A stretch of 27,948 bases of DNA from an uncultured Clostridium sp. (GTDB lineage: Bacteria; Bacillota; Clostridia; TANB77; CAG-508). Position numbers and translations under genes: made by a program. Location of the stretch: contig USNR01000021.1 in assembly GCA_900556135.1 (NCBI GenBank), positions 1 through 27,948 of the forward strand, read 5' to 3'. Each line of letters begins with the position of its first letter. Position 1 is the stretch's first letter. The notes beneath the pieces are model-generated. The model was not told where the DNA came from. It worked only from the letters and a program-made list of their open reading frames with translations, and searched no databases. This document shows, one piece after another, positions 9,181 through 15,804 of the stretch.

Positions 9181-9283
9181 GCCAGTAGAAATATTGACGG
9201 TAAAGAGTTTGCAAAAGAGCAACCTGAAATTAAAAAAATATTGGAAGAAAGACCAAAAATATAAAAATCTTAGAGGAGGAAGG

Positions 9284-10165
9284 ATGCAAGGAAGAATAAT
9301 AGAAAACATTGCTAACTTGTATAGAATAAAGATAGATAAAGAAGTATATGAGGCAACAGCTAGGGGAAAATTAAAAAAAGATGAAATAAGCCCAGTTGTT
9401 GGAGATTTGGTAGAATGTCAAATTTTAGATAATGAAAAAAAACAAGCAGTAATAGAAAAAATAGAAGAAAGAAAAGTATATATAAAAAGACCTAAAATGG
9501 CTAATATAGATCAAATAATATTTGTGGTTTCTAGCAAACACCCAAAGCCAGATTTATTAATGTTAGATAAACAATTGGCATTTGCCGAGCTTTTAGGTAT
9601 AGAATCTGTAATTGTATTAAATAAAATTGATTTAGACACAAATCAATCATTTTTAGATATAGAAAAAATATATTCTAATATAGGATACAAAGTTATAAAA
9701 ACAGATGCTAAACTCGGAATTGGAGTTGATGAAATTAAGAAAGTTTTAAAGAATAAGATAAGTGCATTTTCTGGAAATTCTGGAGTTGGAAAATCAACTT
9801 TAATAAATGATATATTTGAAGAAAATATTACGAAAGAGGGAGAAATAAGTTTAAAGAATAAGAAAGGTAAAAATACAACAACGATTACAAGTTTGTATGA
9901 AGTTGAAAGAAACACTTATTTAGCGGACACTCCTGGATTTTCAACTTTTGATATAAGCGAGATTTCATATAAAGAGTTAGACAAATATTTTAAAGAATTT
10001 AAAAATGAAATAGCAAGTTGTGAGTTTGTGGGATGTACACATGTAAAAGAACAAAATTGTGCGATAAAAAAATTATTTCAAGAGGGAAAAATATCAAATA
10101 GCAGATATGAAAATTATTGCAAGATATATTTAGAACTAAAAGACAAGGAGGAACATAAATGGTAG
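9284..10165 (+). CDS. rsgA: Ribosome small subunit-dependent GTPase A (RsgA/YloQ/CpgA)
   Basis: Circularly permuted GTPase that helps late maturation of the 30S subunit. 293 residues. An N-terminal OB-fold domain is followed by the G motifs in permuted order: NKID (G4), GNSGVGKST (G1) and DTPGFS (G3). The C-terminal zinc motif is C-x4-C-x-H-x6-C within CEFVGCTHVKEQNC. I chose the ATG at 9284, behind AGAGGAGG, rather than the in-frame ATG at 9161, which would add 41 unconserved Lys-rich residues and lies upstream of the predicted promoter's -10 box. The gene overlaps rpe by 7 bases. Confidence 0.94.
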   Translation: MQGRIIENIANLYRIKIDKEVYEATARGKLKKDEISPVVGDLVECQILDNEKKQAVIEKIEERKVYIKRPKMANIDQIIFVVSSKHPKPDLLMLDKQLAFAELLGIESVIVLNKIDLDTNQSFLDIEKIYSNIGYKVIKTDAKLGIGVDEIKKVLKNKISAFSGNSGVGKSTLINDIFEENITKEGEISLKNKKGKNTTTITSLYEVERNTYLADTPGFSTFDISEISYKELDKYFKEFKNEIASCEFVGCTHVKEQNCAIKKLFQEGKISNSRYENYCKIYLELKDKEEHKW

Positions 10166-10818
10166 AAATATCAACTTCAATATTAGGAGTAAAAAAAGAA
10201 AATATAATAAATACAATATATGATTTAGAAAAAGCAAAAACAGACTATTTCCATATAGATGTAATGGATGGTGAATTTGTAACAGACAATACAAATGATA
10301 AAATGCTAGAGTTTGGTGAATACTTAAATGGAATAACTCAAATTCCATTAGATGTACACTTAATGGTTAAAGATTTGAAAAATTATATAGATAGTTATGC
10401 TATTTTTAATCCAAGCATTATTACATTTCATTTAGAAGCTTGCAAAGACAAGGAAGAAGTATTTGATATTATAAAGTATATACGTCAAAAGGATATAAAG
10501 GTTGGAATTTCTATAAAACCATTAACTCCAATAGAAGAGGTATTGAAATTTTTGCCATTTGTTCATCTAGTATTAGTGATGACAGTTGAACCAGGAAAAG
10601 GTGGCCAAAAGTTAATAGATAGCACAATAGAGAAAATAAAAGAAATAAAAAAATATATAGAAAAAGAAAGTTTAGATTGTTATATAGAAGCTGACGGTGG
10701 AATAAACCTAGAAAATTGTGACAAGGTTATAGATGCAGGAGCAGAAATTCTTGTTGCAGGAAGTGCAATTATAAATTCAAAAGATTTTGCATCAACTATA
10801 AAAAATTTAAGAGGCTAA
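10159..10818 (+). CDS. rpe: Ribulose-phosphate 3-epimerase
   Basis: Interconverts ribulose 5-phosphate and xylulose 5-phosphate in the pentose phosphate pathway. 219 residues, a TIM barrel of normal length. Motifs are HIDVMDGEF (metal ligands), LDVHLMV, TFHLEA, VMTVEPGKGGQ and EADGGI with the catalytic Asp. The VEPGKGGQ loop differs from the more common VNPGFGGQ, a modest variant. The start lies in the end of rsgA behind AAGGAGG, so the two are translationally coupled. rsgA-rpe is a standard Firmicutes pair. Confidence 0.93.
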   Translation: MVEISTSILGVKKENIINTIYDLEKAKTDYFHIDVMDGEFVTDNTNDKMLEFGEYLNGITQIPLDVHLMVKDLKNYIDSYAIFNPSIITFHLEACKDKEEVFDIIKYIRQKDIKVGISIKPLTPIEEVLKFLPFVHLVLVMTVEPGKGGQKLIDSTIEKIKEIKKYIEKESLDCYIEADGGINLENCDKVIDAGAEILVAGSAIINSKDFASTIKNLRG

Positions 10819-10820
10819 AT

Positions 10821-10865
10821 AAAAAAGATACAGTTTAATCATTAAAAATTAAACTGTATCTTTTT
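10821..10865. terminator. Bidirectional intrinsic terminator between rpe and the minus-strand gene
   Basis: A perfect 18-base stem (10822-10839 with 10848-10865) flanks an 8-base loop, with A-rich and T-rich ends so that both strands give a hairpin plus T-run. It separates the convergent genes. Confidence 0.85.
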
Positions 10866-10900
10866 ATGAGGAAAGTTATACTAACTTTTCTTATATTATA

Positions 10901-12205
10901 TTAGTCTTTTTTTTCTGAATCATTATCTTCTACTGATTTTTTGTTTGCATCAGCTTTTTCTTGCTCTTTTGTATCAACTACAATATTAGATGTTGTATCA
11001 GCCTCTATTGGCTCTTTCTTTTCAGAAGTTGTAACTTTGGCTTTTTTGTTTGGAAATAAAGCTGTTGTTAATAATCCAAATCCTAAAATGTTTACAACTA
11101 TTGAAACAAGAACTCCTAAGAATGGTATTAATTTTAATATCCATATTGCTAATACTAGTAATATACTTATAAGAACTAAGAACCAGCTTGAATCTTTATT
11201 CATTTTTGTGCAAATATATTTACCTAAAGCAACACTTAATAATGAAGCTGAAATTGTAAATACAAAAATATAGGCAAATAATAGTAATAAACCAGCCCAA
11301 ATTCCAAATATTGAAGCAAATAAAATTAAAATAGCAATAGGAACGGCTATTAATGCTAGTGTACCATATCCAAATGTTGGCCAGAATTTAGTTGTTAATT
11401 GCGATGCTAATTTTTTAGATGCCTTTGGTATAGCAAAAACAATAACTATAATTGCTATTAAAGCATAGCATAAAGTTTTAAGAACATCTTTCAAATAAGA
11501 AAGTGCAACTGATTCTACTTTTTTATTTTCTGATTCAGCTTGAGTAAATGTAACAGTTCCACCAACTACATCAGCAGGTACTGAGATTTCGTTAGATGAA
11601 GTGTAATTAAAATCTTCTCCAATTTCAGCTGTATCAGAAGAAATATTTAGTACATTTGCAGACAAGTTAGCAGTTCTTTTTATAGTTCCTTCTAAATTGA
11701 AAGTATCGCAACCAGCAGACAAATCTCTTATAATATATCCTGTTTGACCGATTGTTAATGTAGAAGACATTGAGTACAGGTCATAGATATATCCATCTAC
11801 AGTTAAATCCTCAGTGCAGATGTATGCATCAGAATAAATATAAGCATCTGATTGAATATTTACTTTACTAGCTAAAATGAAAATATTTCCATCTATAACA
11901 CTGTTTATATTTACTTCTTGAGCTATAATATAAACATTTCCAGATACAGGATAGTCTATAGTAACGCTATCTTCGACAGTAAATACATCTCCATTTTTTA
12001 CTTCCGAAGTTGAAGCACTTGGATAACCAAAATCAGCATCTACAATTGGTTGTGTTTCATCAATGGCTGAAATAAGAGCAATGTCATTTGCATTAGTTTC
12101 ACTTACTTCATTTTCTTCATTTACTGCGTATGCAAAGCTTGCAAAAAGCATTAAAGATACTATTAAAGCAATTAATAGTTTAAAAGTGATTTTTTTGAAT
12201 TTCAT
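10901..12205 (-). CDS. Exported membrane protein with beta-repeat (bactofilin/polymer-forming-like) domain
   Basis: 434 residues. An N-terminal signal peptide (KKITFKLLIALIVSLMLFA then AYA) is followed by a beta-rich repeat region (about 75-215), in which short strands such as GNVYIIAQEVNI and GNIFILASKVNI recur as in bactofilin-like right-handed beta helices. Four to five membrane segments come next (about 240-385), then a charged Lys/Glu/Asp tail of about 45 residues. The layout resembles polymer-forming proteins with a C-terminal membrane domain seen in Firmicutes; the function is unknown. The repeat part should lie outside the cell if the signal peptide is used. The ribosome binding site is AGAGAGGGGG. 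It has its own promoter and is likely monocistronic. Confidence 0.8.
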   Translation of the reverse strand: MKFKKITFKLLIALIVSLMLFASFAYAVNEENEVSETNANDIALISAIDETQPIVDADFGYPSASTSEVKNGDVFTVEDSVTIDYPVSGNVYIIAQEVNINSVIDGNIFILASKVNIQSDAYIYSDAYICTEDLTVDGYIYDLYSMSSTLTIGQTGYIIRDLSAGCDTFNLEGTIKRTANLSANVLNISSDTAEIGEDFNYTSSNEISVPADVVGGTVTFTQAESENKKVESVALSYLKDVLKTLCYALIAIIVIVFAIPKASKKLASQLTTKFWPTFGYGTLALIAVPIAILILFASIFGIWAGLLLLFAYIFVFTISASLLSVALGKYICTKMNKDSSWFLVLISILLVLAIWILKLIPFLGVLVSIVVNILGFGLLTTALFPNKKAKVTTSEKKEPIEADTTSNIVVDTKEQEKADANKKSVEDNDSEKKD

Positions 12206-12235
12206 ATTAAAAATTCCCCCTCTCTATATGACTAT

Positions 12236-12264
12236 ATAATATATATAAAATTTATAAAAGTCAA
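12236..12264 (-). promoter_or_regulatory. Predicted sigma-A promoter of the beta-repeat membrane protein gene
   Basis: On the minus strand: TTGACT (12264-12259), 17 bases, TATTAT (12241-12236). It lies about 30 bases upstream of the ATG at 12205. Confidence 0.6.
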
Positions 12265-12292
12265 ACATATTTTAGAATAAATATTTAAGCAT

Positions 12293-12925
12293 TTAAAGAT
12301 TTGCAGGATTTTTACAATATTTTGCAATTGGGCAGGTACTACATTTTGGATTTTGTGATGTACAAATATTTCTACCATGCCACATAAATAGATGATTAAC
12401 ATCTTTAAAATATGAATATGGAATTATATTCTTTAAATCCATTTCTATTTTTAATGGATCTGTTTCAGAAGAAAGACCAATTCTATTAGACAATCTTTTG
12501 GCATGAGTATCTACAGCAATTCCTTGAGGTTGATTAAAAGCCTCAAGCATAATTACATTTGCACTTTTTCTGCCTACACCAGGAAGAGACATTAAATCTT
12601 CCATATTATTTGGAACTATTCCATTAAAATCTGAAACAATTTTTTGTGCAGCTGCTTTAATATTTTTTGCTTTATTTCTATAAAAACCGCAAGGATTAAC
12701 TAAATCTTCAAGTTCTTTTAAATCAATATTTGCAAAATCTTCTGGAGTTGAATATTTACAAAATATGCTTGGAGTAGTTAGATTTACTCTATTGTCAGTA
12801 CATTGAGCAGACAGTACTACAGCAACTAACAATTCGAATGGCGTAGAAAAATCTAAGCTACATTTTGCATCAGGATAAGTATCTTTTAATATTTCAATAA
12901 TTTTTACAACGTCTTTTTGGTTCAT
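12293..12925 (-). CDS. nth: Endonuclease III (DNA glycosylase/AP lyase)
   Basis: Base-excision repair enzyme removing oxidised pyrimidines. 210 residues, the usual size. The helix-hairpin-helix LPGVGRKSAN carries the catalytic Lys, VDTHAKRLSNRIG carries the catalytic Asp, and the C-terminal [4Fe-4S] motif is C-x6-C-x2-C-x5-C (CTSQNPKCSTCPIAKYC). An AAGGAG lies about 15 bases before the ATG, a little far. The gene is divergent from the half-transporter genes to its right and 87 bases upstream of the beta-repeat gene on the same strand. Confidence 0.95.
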   Translation of the reverse strand: MNQKDVVKIIEILKDTYPDAKCSLDFSTPFELLVAVVLSAQCTDNRVNLTTPSIFCKYSTPEDFANIDLKELEDLVNPCGFYRNKAKNIKAAAQKIVSDFNGIVPNNMEDLMSLPGVGRKSANVIMLEAFNQPQGIAVDTHAKRLSNRIGLSSETDPLKIEMDLKNIIPYSYFKDVNHLFMWHGRNICTSQNPKCSTCPIAKYCKNPANL

Positions 12926-13050
12926 AATAATTATATATTGCTCCTTTTAATACATTTACAACTATTATATAACAGAATAAGAGAAAAAACTAGATGTAAT
13001 TAGTATATATAAATAAACAGTGTGCAATAATAATGTAAAGGAATTTTGTT

Positions 13051-13410
13051 ATGAAAAAAAATTTAAAAAAGATTATTATAGGTTTAGTAACAGGAATAGT
13101 TAGTGGGCTTTTTACTGCAGGTGGAGGTTTAATATTAATTCCAATATTTGTACGTTTCTTTTACATGCCAGAAAAAGAAGCAAGAGCAACAACCATATTT
13201 TGCATTTTGCCTATGGTACTAATTACAGCTTTTTTCTATCAATCACATAATTATATAGACTGGAAAATTGGAACTCAGTGTGCGATAGGAGGAATCTTTG
13301 GAGGGTTTGTTGGAGCAAACTTACTAAATAGGATTAAGCCTAAATATTTAAAATTGATTTTTGCTATATTTTTATTATATGCAGGAGGAAAAATTGCATT
13401 ATTTAGTTAG
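13051..13410 (+). CDS. Half-size TauE/SafE (TSUP) family membrane protein, first of pair
   Basis: 119 residues with about four hydrophobic segments. The N-terminal signature GLFTAGGGLILIPIF and the later GGIFGGFVGANL are typical of one repeat of the TauE/SafE anion exporter family, whose usual members are about 250 residues with two such repeats. The reading is intact from start (AAAGGA upstream) to stop, so it looks like a designed half protein, not a frameshift. The second half-size protein starts 33 bases downstream. The substrate is unknown; the family carries sulfite, sulfonates and other organic anions. Confidence 0.85.
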   Translation: MKKNLKKIIIGLVTGIVSGLFTAGGGLILIPIFVRFFYMPEKEARATTIFCILPMVLITAFFYQSHNYIDWKIGTQCAIGGIFGGFVGANLLNRIKPKYLKLIFAIFLLYAGGKIALFS

Positions 13411-13443
13411 AAAATTTATACAAGATAAAGATAGGAGAAGATA

Positions 13444-13815
13444 ATGACTGCTGTTATAATTGGATTGGCATCTGGAATATGTACTGGTATGGGATTAGGT
13501 GGAGGTTCTGTATTAATTTTATTATTAGATTTATTTTTGAATTTTGATCAGCATATAGCGCAAGCAACAAATATTTTATGTTTTGTACCTTCTGCAATAA
13601 TTAGTATACTTGTCAGTATGAAAAATAAAAACATAAAATTTAAAATAGCACTGCCTATTATTGCTTGGGGAATAATTGGTTCTATTATTGGTGCAACAAT
13701 CTCAAGTAAATTGAATGTTGAGTATTTAAGAAAATTGTTTGGAATTTTTTTAATTGGAATTTCATTAAATGAATTCTATTCTATAAAAGTATATAAAAAG
13801 AAAAACAAGCCATAA
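13444..13815 (+). CDS. Half-size TauE/SafE (TSUP) family membrane protein, second of pair
   Basis: 123 residues, about four hydrophobic segments, with the repeat signature GMGLGGGSVLILLL and a mid segment GIIGSIIGATISSKL parallel to that of the preceding protein. AGGAGA lies 5-6 bases upstream of the ATG. The two genes are the same length, same order and 33 bases apart, so they probably form a heterodimeric equivalent of a full-length TSUP transporter. The C terminus is Lys-rich and cytoplasmic in the likely topology. Confidence 0.85.
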   Translation: MTAVIIGLASGICTGMGLGGGSVLILLLDLFLNFDQHIAQATNILCFVPSAIISILVSMKNKNIKFKIALPIIAWGIIGSIIGATISSKLNVEYLRKLFGIFLIGISLNEFYSIKVYKKKNKP

Positions 13816-13889
13816 TAATATTGTAGAAAAGGAATTACAAAGCCGATGAAAAGATTGTAAGATAATATAAAATATGAGGAGGTATTACT

Positions 13890-14033
13890 ATGAGGTTTAT
13901 GGAAGGTATGATTGTTGGAGGACTTTTGGCTACGGGAGCAACTTTAATGTATACTAATAATTATAATAAAACTAATCCTAAAAAAATGATGAAAAAGGGT
14001 AAACAACTTGTTAAAAAGATGGGAATAATGTAA
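13890..14033 (+). CDS. Small membrane-anchored protein, 47 residues
   Basis: A short gene with a strong AGGAGG seven bases before its ATG. The product has one glycine-rich hydrophobic segment (about residues 7-21, IVGGLLATGATLMYT) and a basic Lys/Met-rich tail ending KKMGIM. This resembles the small one-helix YtxH-like or DUF-type proteins common in Clostridia. Function unknown. It is followed by a hairpin terminator at 14105. It may belong to the transporter transcript, starting 74 bases after it. Confidence 0.7.
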   Translation: MRFMEGMIVGGLLATGATLMYTNNYNKTNPKKMMKKGKQLVKKMGIM

Positions 14034-14104
14034 ATTAGTAGTTTATAATAATTGTATGTATTAAAGGTGTTGTAAACTTTAATGTTTATAGCACTTTTAC
14101 AAAG

Positions 14105-14134
14105 AAAAATGAGTGAAATTTCTCACTCATTTTT
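14105..14134. terminator. Bidirectional intrinsic terminator
   Basis: A 12-base stem AAAAATGAGTGA / TCACTCATTTTT with a 6-base loop gives a T-run on both strands, between the 47-residue gene and the convergent minus-strand gene. Confidence 0.8.
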
Positions 14135-14201
14135 GGCATGTTTAGAAAATCATGATGATTTTTTTAACAAATAAAATATTTGAATTTAAACACTCAAATG
14201 T

Positions 14202-14633
14202 CTACTCACATTTGTCGTGTGGTATTGGTGGTTTTGGAGGTTCTGGTTTACAAGGTTTGCAATCAATATCTACACCTTTTAAACATTCACCTTTTCTATG
14301 GCATTCAGTACATATTTTAGCATGTTTTACATTGTTAACCCATATCTCAACTTCGTAAACTCTGTTAGCACATAAAGGACCAAATACAAATTCTCCATGT
14401 TCATCGGTAAACGTGTGAGATACTGGTTTCCTTTCATCTTTTCCTAATTTGCATTCTACTTCAATTAGTTTTACAACAGCATCAGCAATTGGATCTTTAT
14501 AGCAATCACGTACTATTCCATAGATAACATTACGATTATCCTCTGGCAGAATAATGTCTAAGTCGTATTGTTTACCTCTTTCGATAACACCATCAACATT
14601 TACGACTGGACATATATTTTTGTCGTATTCCAT
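14202..14633 (-). CDS. Hypothetical protein with carboxypeptidase-regulatory-like (transthyretin-fold) domain and Cys/Pro-rich tail
   Basis: 143 residues. The middle part (about 38-105) has the pattern IYGIVRDCYKDPIADAVVKL ... TDEHGEFVFGPL ... YEVEIWV, typical of carboxypeptidase regulatory-like or CNA-B-type beta sandwiches. The tail is rich in Cys and Pro: CTECHRKGEC, then DIDCKPCKPEPPKPP, ending in Cys-Glu. There is no signal peptide. I chose the ATG at 14633 because AAGGAAG sits 8 bases upstream; a TTG at 14639 is closer to that site. The role is unknown; a metal-binding or disulfide-linked structural protein is conceivable. Confidence 0.75.
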   Translation of the reverse strand: MEYDKNICPVVNVDGVIERGKQYDLDIILPEDNRNVIYGIVRDCYKDPIADAVVKLIEVECKLGKDERKPVSHTFTDEHGEFVFGPLCANRVYEVEIWVNNVKHAKICTECHRKGECLKGVDIDCKPCKPEPPKPPIPHDKCE

Positions 14634-14769
14634 AATCAAAACTTCCTTTCTAAAAATAAACTTAGCAATACATTGCTTTATATATATTATGAAAATTAAA
14701 CAAATTAGTTACAGGATGAAAAAGTTGTGAGAAATTTTATTGTAAAAAATTATAAAACAGTCAAAATCA

Positions 14770-14798
14770 TTGATAATTATTTTCTTTTGTGATATACA
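14770..14798 (+). promoter_or_regulatory. Predicted sigma-A promoter upstream of cdd
   Basis: TTGATA, 17 bases, TATACA, ending 36 bases before the cdd ATG. It could drive cdd and, by readthrough, the hydrogenase genes, since I see no terminator between them. Confidence 0.5.
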
Positions 14799-14834
14799 TT
14801 AATTAAAGTAAAAAGATTAATAAGGAGTACATGT

Positions 14835-15224
14835 ATGCAAGAAAAATTACAAGAGTTATTAAAGAGCTCATATAGTCCATATTCAAATTTTAGAGTTGCA
14901 GCAATTGCAGTTATGAAAGATGGAAAAGAATTTTGTGGAGTAAATGTGGAAAATGCAAGCTACGGAGTAAGCAATTGTGCGGAAAGAAGTGCTATATTTT
15001 CGGCGATTAGCAATGGATATAAAAGGCATGATTTTGAAAGATTATATGTAATGTGTGATAGTGAGTTAGTAGGAAAGCCATGTTTCATTTGTAGGCAAGT
15101 TATAAGTGAAATGTTTGAAAAAGATAAAGAAATTATTTGTATATCGCCAAATGGAAAAGAAGAAAAGTATAAGGTGGAAGAATTATGTCCTTACCCATTT
15201 AGTGATGATGATTTAAAGAAATAA
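14835..15224 (+). CDS. cdd: Cytidine deaminase
   Basis: Converts cytidine and deoxycytidine to the uridine forms in pyrimidine salvage. 129 residues, normal for the homotetrameric class. Motifs: NVENASYG (substrate binding), CAER with the zinc-ligand Cys and catalytic Glu, and PCFICRQ with the other two zinc-ligand Cys. AAGGAG lies upstream of the ATG. It runs in the same direction as the hydrogenase genes, 48 bases before them. deoB, another nucleoside salvage gene, lies 9 kb away and is not part of this unit. Confidence 0.95.
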   Translation: MQEKLQELLKSSYSPYSNFRVAAIAVMKDGKEFCGVNVENASYGVSNCAERSAIFSAISNGYKRHDFERLYVMCDSELVGKPCFICRQVISEMFEKDKEIICISPNGKEEKYKVEELCPYPFSDDDLKK

Positions 15225-15272
15225 TTTGAAATTAAAGAAGTAAAATATTTGTAGTAGTTTGGAGGAAATCTA

Positions 15273-15770
15273 ATGGAAGAAGAAAAAAAATGTGGAAATT
15301 GTGTGGAAAAAAAGTTGAAAGAAGAAATGAGAGTGTTGCTAAGTAGTTATTCACACGATAAAGAAAATTTAATTCAAATATTAAATGAAGTTCAGGTTAA
15401 ATATGGATATATACCGAAGATTGCACAATTAGAAATTGCAGATTATTTAAATATAGCGTTAGCAGAAGTTTATGGAGTTATAACATTTTATTCAAGATTT
15501 ACTTTAGTTCCAAAGGGAAAGTACAATGTATCTGTATGTTTAGGAACAGCATGTTTTGTAAAAGGTTCAAGAGAAATTTTAGAAAGAGCTAAGGCTAAAC
15601 TTGGCATAGAAGAAGGGAAAACAACAGAAAATGGAAAGTTTTCTTTAGATACAACAAGATGTGTGGGAGCGTGTGGATTAGCACCTGTATTTACAGTAAA
15701 TGATGAGGTGTATGGAAAAGCAACAGTAAAAAAACTAGATGAAGTTTTAGATAAATATATGAAGGAATAA
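15273..15770 (+). CDS. hydC: NADH/ferredoxin-linked [FeFe] hydrogenase, NuoE-like [2Fe-2S] subunit (HydC/HndA)
   Basis: Thioredoxin-like ferredoxin subunit of a trimeric hydrogenase. 165 residues. The four [2Fe-2S] ligands are C89 and C94 (CLGTAC) and C130 and C134 (CVGAC). The helical domain with YGVITFYSRFTLVPKGKY is typical of the 24 kDa NuoE family. An extra CGNC at residues 7-10 is not part of the usual cluster. GGAGG precedes the ATG. It is followed by the NuoF-like subunit and the catalytic subunit in the order seen in HydCBA and HndACD clusters, so a stand-alone respiratory complex I is unlikely. Confidence 0.92.
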   Translation: MEEEKKCGNCVEKKLKEEMRVLLSSYSHDKENLIQILNEVQVKYGYIPKIAQLEIADYLNIALAEVYGVITFYSRFTLVPKGKYNVSVCLGTACFVKGSREILERAKAKLGIEEGKTTENGKFSLDTTRCVGACGLAPVFTVNDEVYGKATVKKLDEVLDKYMKE

Positions 15771-15804
15771 TATATATAATAAAAAAGAAAGAAGGAACAT
15801 ACTT

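Noticed and set aside
9161..9283. Upstream in-frame ATG giving a 334-residue RsgA
   Set aside because: The added 41 residues are Lys-rich and unlike the family, the ATG has no ribosome binding site and sits upstream of the predicted -10 box, while the ATG at 9284 has AGAGGAGG.
8903..9309. Two minus-strand frames of 66 and 76 residues opposite the prkC-rsgA gap
   Set aside because: No ribosome binding sites, overlap with prkC or rsgA, and hydrophobic/aromatic composition typical of the antisense of AT-rich DNA.
14769..14785. Fur-box-like AT palindrome GATAATTATTTTC before cdd
   Set aside because: The match is partial and in very AT-rich DNA; a simple promoter explains the bases better.
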